The translations under genes and the position numbers were made by a program. Of a stretch of DNA of 64,000 nt, positions 61,801-64,000 are shown piece by piece (positions within the stretch are counted from its first letter, which is position 1; every line of letters begins with the position of its first letter). The notes beneath the pieces were generated by a model. It worked only from the letters and a program-made list of their open reading frames with translations. It was not told where the DNA came from and did no database searches. The stretch is from Romanomermis culicivorax (taxonomy: Eukaryota > Nematoda > Enoplea > Mermithida > Mermithidae), in NCBI GenBank assembly GCA_963922205.1, contig CAWUHX010000516.1, forward strand, positions 1 through 64,000, in the 5' to 3' direction.

Positions 61801-63247
61801 TTTGAATTGTTTTAATCAAATTCAAAACATTTGGACAATGACGTTCTGTTTTCCTGCGCGAGGTTATTGAAATAGAATGCATGTACTAACTTGGTGAAAG
61901 TGTCATGGGTCCAGCTTTTTTGAGCCCTAACACCTTCATCAAATTCAGACAAGCAACGAGTGTCTCTACATCTCGGCAGCACCTATTGGGTGGGATTTGG
62001 GAATGGAACCTCCAGCTTGGTAACCGTGAGAAGTAGCCGCCAACTGCGCATCATTGGCTGATCACACTGCCCCTGAATTTAATGAGTCAGCAAAGGGCCA
62101 ATGTGCCCTAAATTTCATCGTAGTGATCGACGTGGTCACCCAGGCTTGTCTTTCGACTTCCGAAAAGGTCAAAAGCATAATAAAGCAATAAATTTTTTAT
62201 CGGATCGAGAGCATACATGCAATTGGGGGGAAGTGCTATAGGAACCTCCGGCAGAAATCGTCGGCTGGACAGCAAGCTATTGGGAGACCCCTCAAAGGGA
62301 TTTTTCAGTCCTATAGCTAGCCATATGGTGGTCATAGGGAGCTCATACTTTCGGTCAGAAAAATACAGAAAAATGTCAACTTCGGAACAAAAAATGTGGT
62401 CTAAAACGTCAATTTTCGATATAATTTTCATTTCTATAGTCTGTTTCTTTCCAAATGCTTGTAACACAAAAATGCTGAAAGTATATTCTGTTTTTCTTGA
62501 AATGCTTCTAAATAATGATAGTGGAAAGCAAGTAGTGTTTCAGTTTTCACGATTTGCTGATAAAAAATATAACATATGGGACTGAAAATTTGTGAGCGTA
62601 ATGACATAATCTTTAACATTTTTTCGAGCGAAAAATTTTACAGTAATTGCTCTATATGAACAATTTCGACGACAGTTCTGATTTGTGTCACTTTTCTAAT
62701 TGGAAGCATTTTATAAAAAACAGACTATAGGTTGTCAATTAGCTTATGTTTTCATTTGAAAAGTATCGAGTTACTACACCAGGAATGTTTGCCAGAGTAC
62801 CAATATAGGTTTCCAAAAAAACCAAAAACTTCCATAAATAGATTCTCACGATAAAAGTGGATCTTAGTTTAAAAATTAGGCTTTTCAACCCATAAGCACA
62901 AGGTGGCTGTCAAGTGATCATGGAACACAAATTAGTTCATATAAATCAAGTTCCATTATTCTTCGAATAAAAAAATTCTACACAGTAGAATCGATTCATA
63001 TTTTCCGTCCATATTCACAGATGATTTGTCACCACGTGAATTATGTCAACGACGTGAGGGCTGCCGCTGCACTGTGAAAAATGGTGATCAATGCACGGAA
63101 GCATTTTTGAATTGCATAAATACGGCCAATCCTGTCGGCGTCGCGAAATGTCCGGCCGGTCAACTGTTCACTGTTGAAAGTTCGAAAACCATTGTTGGAA
63201 ATTGTTGGAGTGTGCGTGAATGTTTGAGTAAAAAGCTCAATAAATGA
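49883..63247 (+). CDS. Small secreted Cys-rich protein, possibly peritrophin-A/CBM14-like
   Basis: Exon 49883-49961 encodes a signal peptide (ARIFVGILFVAFSLSGALAA, then QQS) and ends G|GTAAAT. Exon 63021-63247 follows CACAG, has the matching phase, and ends TGA with AATAAA at 63301. Joined they give about 100 residues with eight cysteines in the mature part: LCQRREGCRC, QCTEAFLNC, AKCPAGQLF, GNCWSVREC. CPAGQLF flanked by spaced Cys resembles chitin-binding peritrophin-A domains, but conserved aromatics are few. The expected ATG is missing: the codon in good start context (CCAAG-ATC-G) reads ATC. Intermediate exons within the 13-kb interval are possible. The link between the two exons is inference from phase and content. 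Confidence 0.45.
50205..50456. mobile_element. Family C MITE
   Basis: 252 bp from CTATAGTCTGTTTTTCTTG to ATAAAAGACAGACTATAG. Same orientation-reversed layout as 42787-43038, with GGAAAGCAAGTAGTATTTCAG. Confidence 0.72.
50956..55047 (-). CDS. Multi-exon minus-strand gene with a ParB-like segment, probably degraded
   Basis: Candidate exons in order: about 54950-54517 (Ser-rich, PPAKKSR nuclear-signal-like, then KANETLSNAAFL); 54185-53985 (VDIFEVPLDDLYDPGEYDIQ, VDTLHVQKLQDEIINN); 53961-53891 (RNDEARRKLLPGGYDIVKVH); about 53107-53020 (SEEELLELLQALLNQDIWLE); about 52863-52735; about 52560-52390 (NDYTIVIIYPIDKEQMVQSA); 51345-51252 (PETFSFLIANFGDHNVLIQT); 51200-51051; 50993-50956 ending in an acidic tail and TGA. 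The DP-x-Y..P...HV..L...I pattern followed by G..R..A...L resembles a ParB/Srx nuclease-like fold. Several borders do not agree in phase, and TAA at 51148-51150 interrupts one exon, so this is a pseudogene or a poorly resolved model. Joining these pieces into one gene is inference. Confidence 0.35.
51400..52380. other. AT-rich stretch, no gene recognised
   Basis: Contains many GAAAATTTTCA / TGAAAATTTT words (e.g. 51430, 51520, 51890, 52015) but no exon with motifs. Could be intronic to the minus-strand gene. Confidence 0.35.
54231..54435. mobile_element. Diverged family C MITE
   Basis: TTTATGGACTATTTTTTAAA, AATGCTATTACATTGAAAAATGAC and TTTCAAGAAAAAAC retain the family C order at low identity. 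It lies between two candidate exons of the minus-strand gene. Confidence 0.4.
55200..56855. other. Intergenic DNA
   Basis: No gene recognised. At 55640-55930 a stretch (GGGTCCTCAGACTTTT..AAAGTTCCAAGGGGTGTTTGACGATTTTTT..) resembles 30060-30110 inverted and is a shared repeat of unknown type. Confidence 0.35.
56860..57510. mobile_element. Family E fold-back element with pyrimidine-rich arms
   Basis: Outer arms: GATTCCAAAGAGCGATCGGGAATGTAATAGCAC (56875-56910) reads inverted as GTGTTATTACATTCAAGATCGCTCATTTGGAATC (57460-57495). Inward the left side is TTTCTT-rich and the right AAAGAA-rich, so pairing continues. The asymmetric middle (57170-57260) has AAGATTTTCACACTTACAACGATGAAAGACTCAAG, found again at 63930-63965. 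Confidence 0.55.
57480..57718 (+). repeat. Minisatellite of 18-19-bp units (TTGGGAATCGCTCAC type)
   Basis: About twelve imperfect units such as TTGGGAATTGCTCACTTG and TTGAGAATCGCTCAC in direct array, expanding from the right end of the fold-back element. Open frames here (HLGIAHLGITHLGI pattern) are by-products of the repeat and not proteins. Confidence 0.75.
58446..58497 (+). repeat. Perfect 26-bp tandem duplication
   Basis: TGCTTCCAGTCCTCAGGTCAGCCCAT occurs twice head to tail (58446-58471, 58472-58497). At 26 bp it would shift any reading frame passing through, just at the start of the decayed DUF7869-like gene. Confidence 0.85.
58495..61283 (+). pseudogene. DUF7869-like (IIIDgMdQSK) protein gene, decayed
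   Basis: Belongs to a poorly characterised, often multi-copy animal family known by the IIIDGMDQSK motif. Pieces in order: MVALDWMENYFHKTCKK (from about 58503, then stop); exon 58760-58884 (RFSKCDLCSAIKEERQLS); exon 58958-59087 (YLPIIIDSMNQSKLLVPRL); about 59338-59750 (AIVHGN.., PHDNNLTC, SPVLYLQLNN, FLIGFIGHLVEKRIF, EHTHDVSQ); exon 60639-60953 (ADHK then WWQEFW); exon 61008-61283 (PVTRHVVDVENIV, IGQIEEMI, stop TAA). Several splice joins are phase-perfect. Lesions: TGA at 59487-59489, TAA at 60768-60770, a phase mismatch at an AAAAAA run before 59088 and a 26-bp duplication upstream. The D-N-C of the usual LDNC motif is not kept. Function unknown; the His/Asp pattern hints at a nuclease or integrase-like fold, but this is weak. 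Confidence 0.6.
61300..62205. other. Intergenic / intronic DNA
   Basis: AT-rich, no exon recognised. AATAAA near 61291 may serve the decayed gene upstream. Confidence 0.4.
62212..62425. mobile_element. Family D MITE, truncated
   Basis: Begins CATACATGCAATTGGGG, then AGAAATCGTCGGCTGG, CTAGCCATATGGTGGTCAT, GTCAGAAAAATACAGAAAAATGTC and ends in the AAACGTCAATTTTC block, matching about half of 17523-17882. Confidence 0.6.
62434..62730. mobile_element. Family C MITE with a partial second left end
   Basis: CTATAGTCTGTTTCTTTCC at 62434 is followed about 50 bp later by another left end (TTCTGTTTTTCTTGAAATGC, about 62485), then the full body to AAAAAACAGACTATAG at 62730. One copy has apparently landed in, or recombined with, the end of another. 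Confidence 0.6.
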
Positions 63248-63300
63248 ATTTGATTAATTGTTTAATTTTTAAACGATTTTGAATTTTGTATTCTAAAAAG

Positions 63301-63306
63301 AATAAA
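63301..63306 (+). terminator. AATAAA poly(A) signal of the secreted Cys-rich gene
   Basis: Canonical hexamer 53 bp after the stop codon at 63245-63247. Confidence 0.6.
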
Positions 63307-63689
63307 GGTGTTGGTAAAAAACTCTGCACCTCCTCAATGTATACAATCTGATATAACCAGTTTCAGCATAGTAAATTTACTTGCAAAGTATACCTCTTTG
63401 GGCTAAGACTGGTGAAACCTGCCGACTGGGTCTGCACCGAATTTCGTAATTCACTTTAATTCTGGTACGCTTAGTTCTATGTATGACTTGGGACACTCTT
63501 ATTTCAAAGCGTATAAAAATGAACACCTTTTTTTCTTATTTGCTCATGAAACAACTTGTCGTTTTTAATAAGCATTGTCTCCCATAATTCTTGTAAACAG
63601 CATGCTCTATTTTCCAGTTAGATATTATTTTGTGATTTCTTCTTCATTCGTACCTACTTTTTATCTTAGTTTTTTGGTTATACTCTTAT

Positions 63690-64000
63690 ATCCTCATGTT
63701 TTTCTATTCTCCTGATTCTTTCTCTTTTTTGTTCTTTTTTCAAATTATTTTTTCTTTCTTCCTTGCTGCTTTCTCTATCTTGCTTCTCCTTTCTTGTCAA
63801 ATTTTTCTTGTTTTTTGAATGCTTTTCCACCTATTTTCACATGTTCTTAACGTCTTCATTTTTGTTGACGTTTCCTCTCTCTTGACATTTTCTTTCTTCC
63901 AGCATTTTTTTGTTAATATTTTTTATGAAGATTTTCCCACTCACAACGATGAAAGACTCAAGCACGCCGAACAGTACAAAAATTAAACGGAAATCTACGG
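63690..64000. mobile_element. Second family E copy, cut by the window edge
   Basis: CTCCTGATTCTTTCTCTTTTTTG through TATTTTCACATGTTCTTAACG to GAAGATTTTCCCACTCACAACGATGAAAGACTCAAG follows the same order as 57000-57215. The inverted half would lie to the right of the window. Confidence 0.55.

Overview
This window is animal nuclear DNA: spliced genes with GT..AG introns, about one third G+C, a metazoan-type N-glycan enzyme (MGAT5), a beta-thymosin and the ribosome-export GTPase LSG1, all embedded in dense transposon debris. I see no bacterial operons, rRNA, CRISPR or confident tRNA genes. The exact lineage cannot be fixed from sequence alone; a small invertebrate is my inference.

Layout. 0.15-3.8 kb, minus strand: 5' three quarters of an MGAT5-like glycosyltransferase gene in 11 exons, running off the left edge, with two apparent +1 shifts, both in TTTTT runs. 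4-9 kb: nested non-autonomous DNA transposons, with three ~1.02 kb units (family A) inside one element of a G-rich family (B). 9.4-16.4 kb: small MITEs (families C and D) and fold-back elements around one uncertain small gene. 16.7-19.07 kb: a three-exon, 88-residue beta-thymosin gene. 19.46-28.88 kb: a fourth family A unit with an exact 8-bp target duplication, split by a young Ty3/gypsy LTR retrotransposon (8,416 bp, 604-bp LTRs, three differences between them) whose gag-pol frame carries one TGA. 29-34.75 kb: transposon relics and a 1.65-kb fold-back element. 34.9-43.6 kb: a complete five-exon LSG1 gene (654 residues) whose long introns hold two more family A relatives, a LINE relic and a family C MITE. 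43.6-49.2 kb: a compositionally different stretch I cannot identify.

49.5-63.3 kb: a divergent promoter region feeds an unidentified minus-strand exon and a small secreted Cys-rich protein. Its signal-peptide exon (49.88 kb) and Cys-rich exon (63.02 kb) match in phase, so the intervening 13 kb would be an intron. Inside that interval lie a minus-strand multi-exon gene with a ParB-like segment (50.96-55.05 kb), a fold-back element with a minisatellite (56.86-57.72 kb), and a decayed plus-strand copy of a repeated animal protein family carrying the IIIDgMdQSK motif (58.45-61.28 kb, DUF7869-like).

The most interesting structure is family A. Its subfamilies share a CACTG/CAGTG terminus, a T-run and an internal core, but each carries its own short palindromic word (GGGGAA, GTGGAA, TTGTAC, TGCA) repeated at both ends and in subterminal DNA, as if all recognition words in an element were replaced together.
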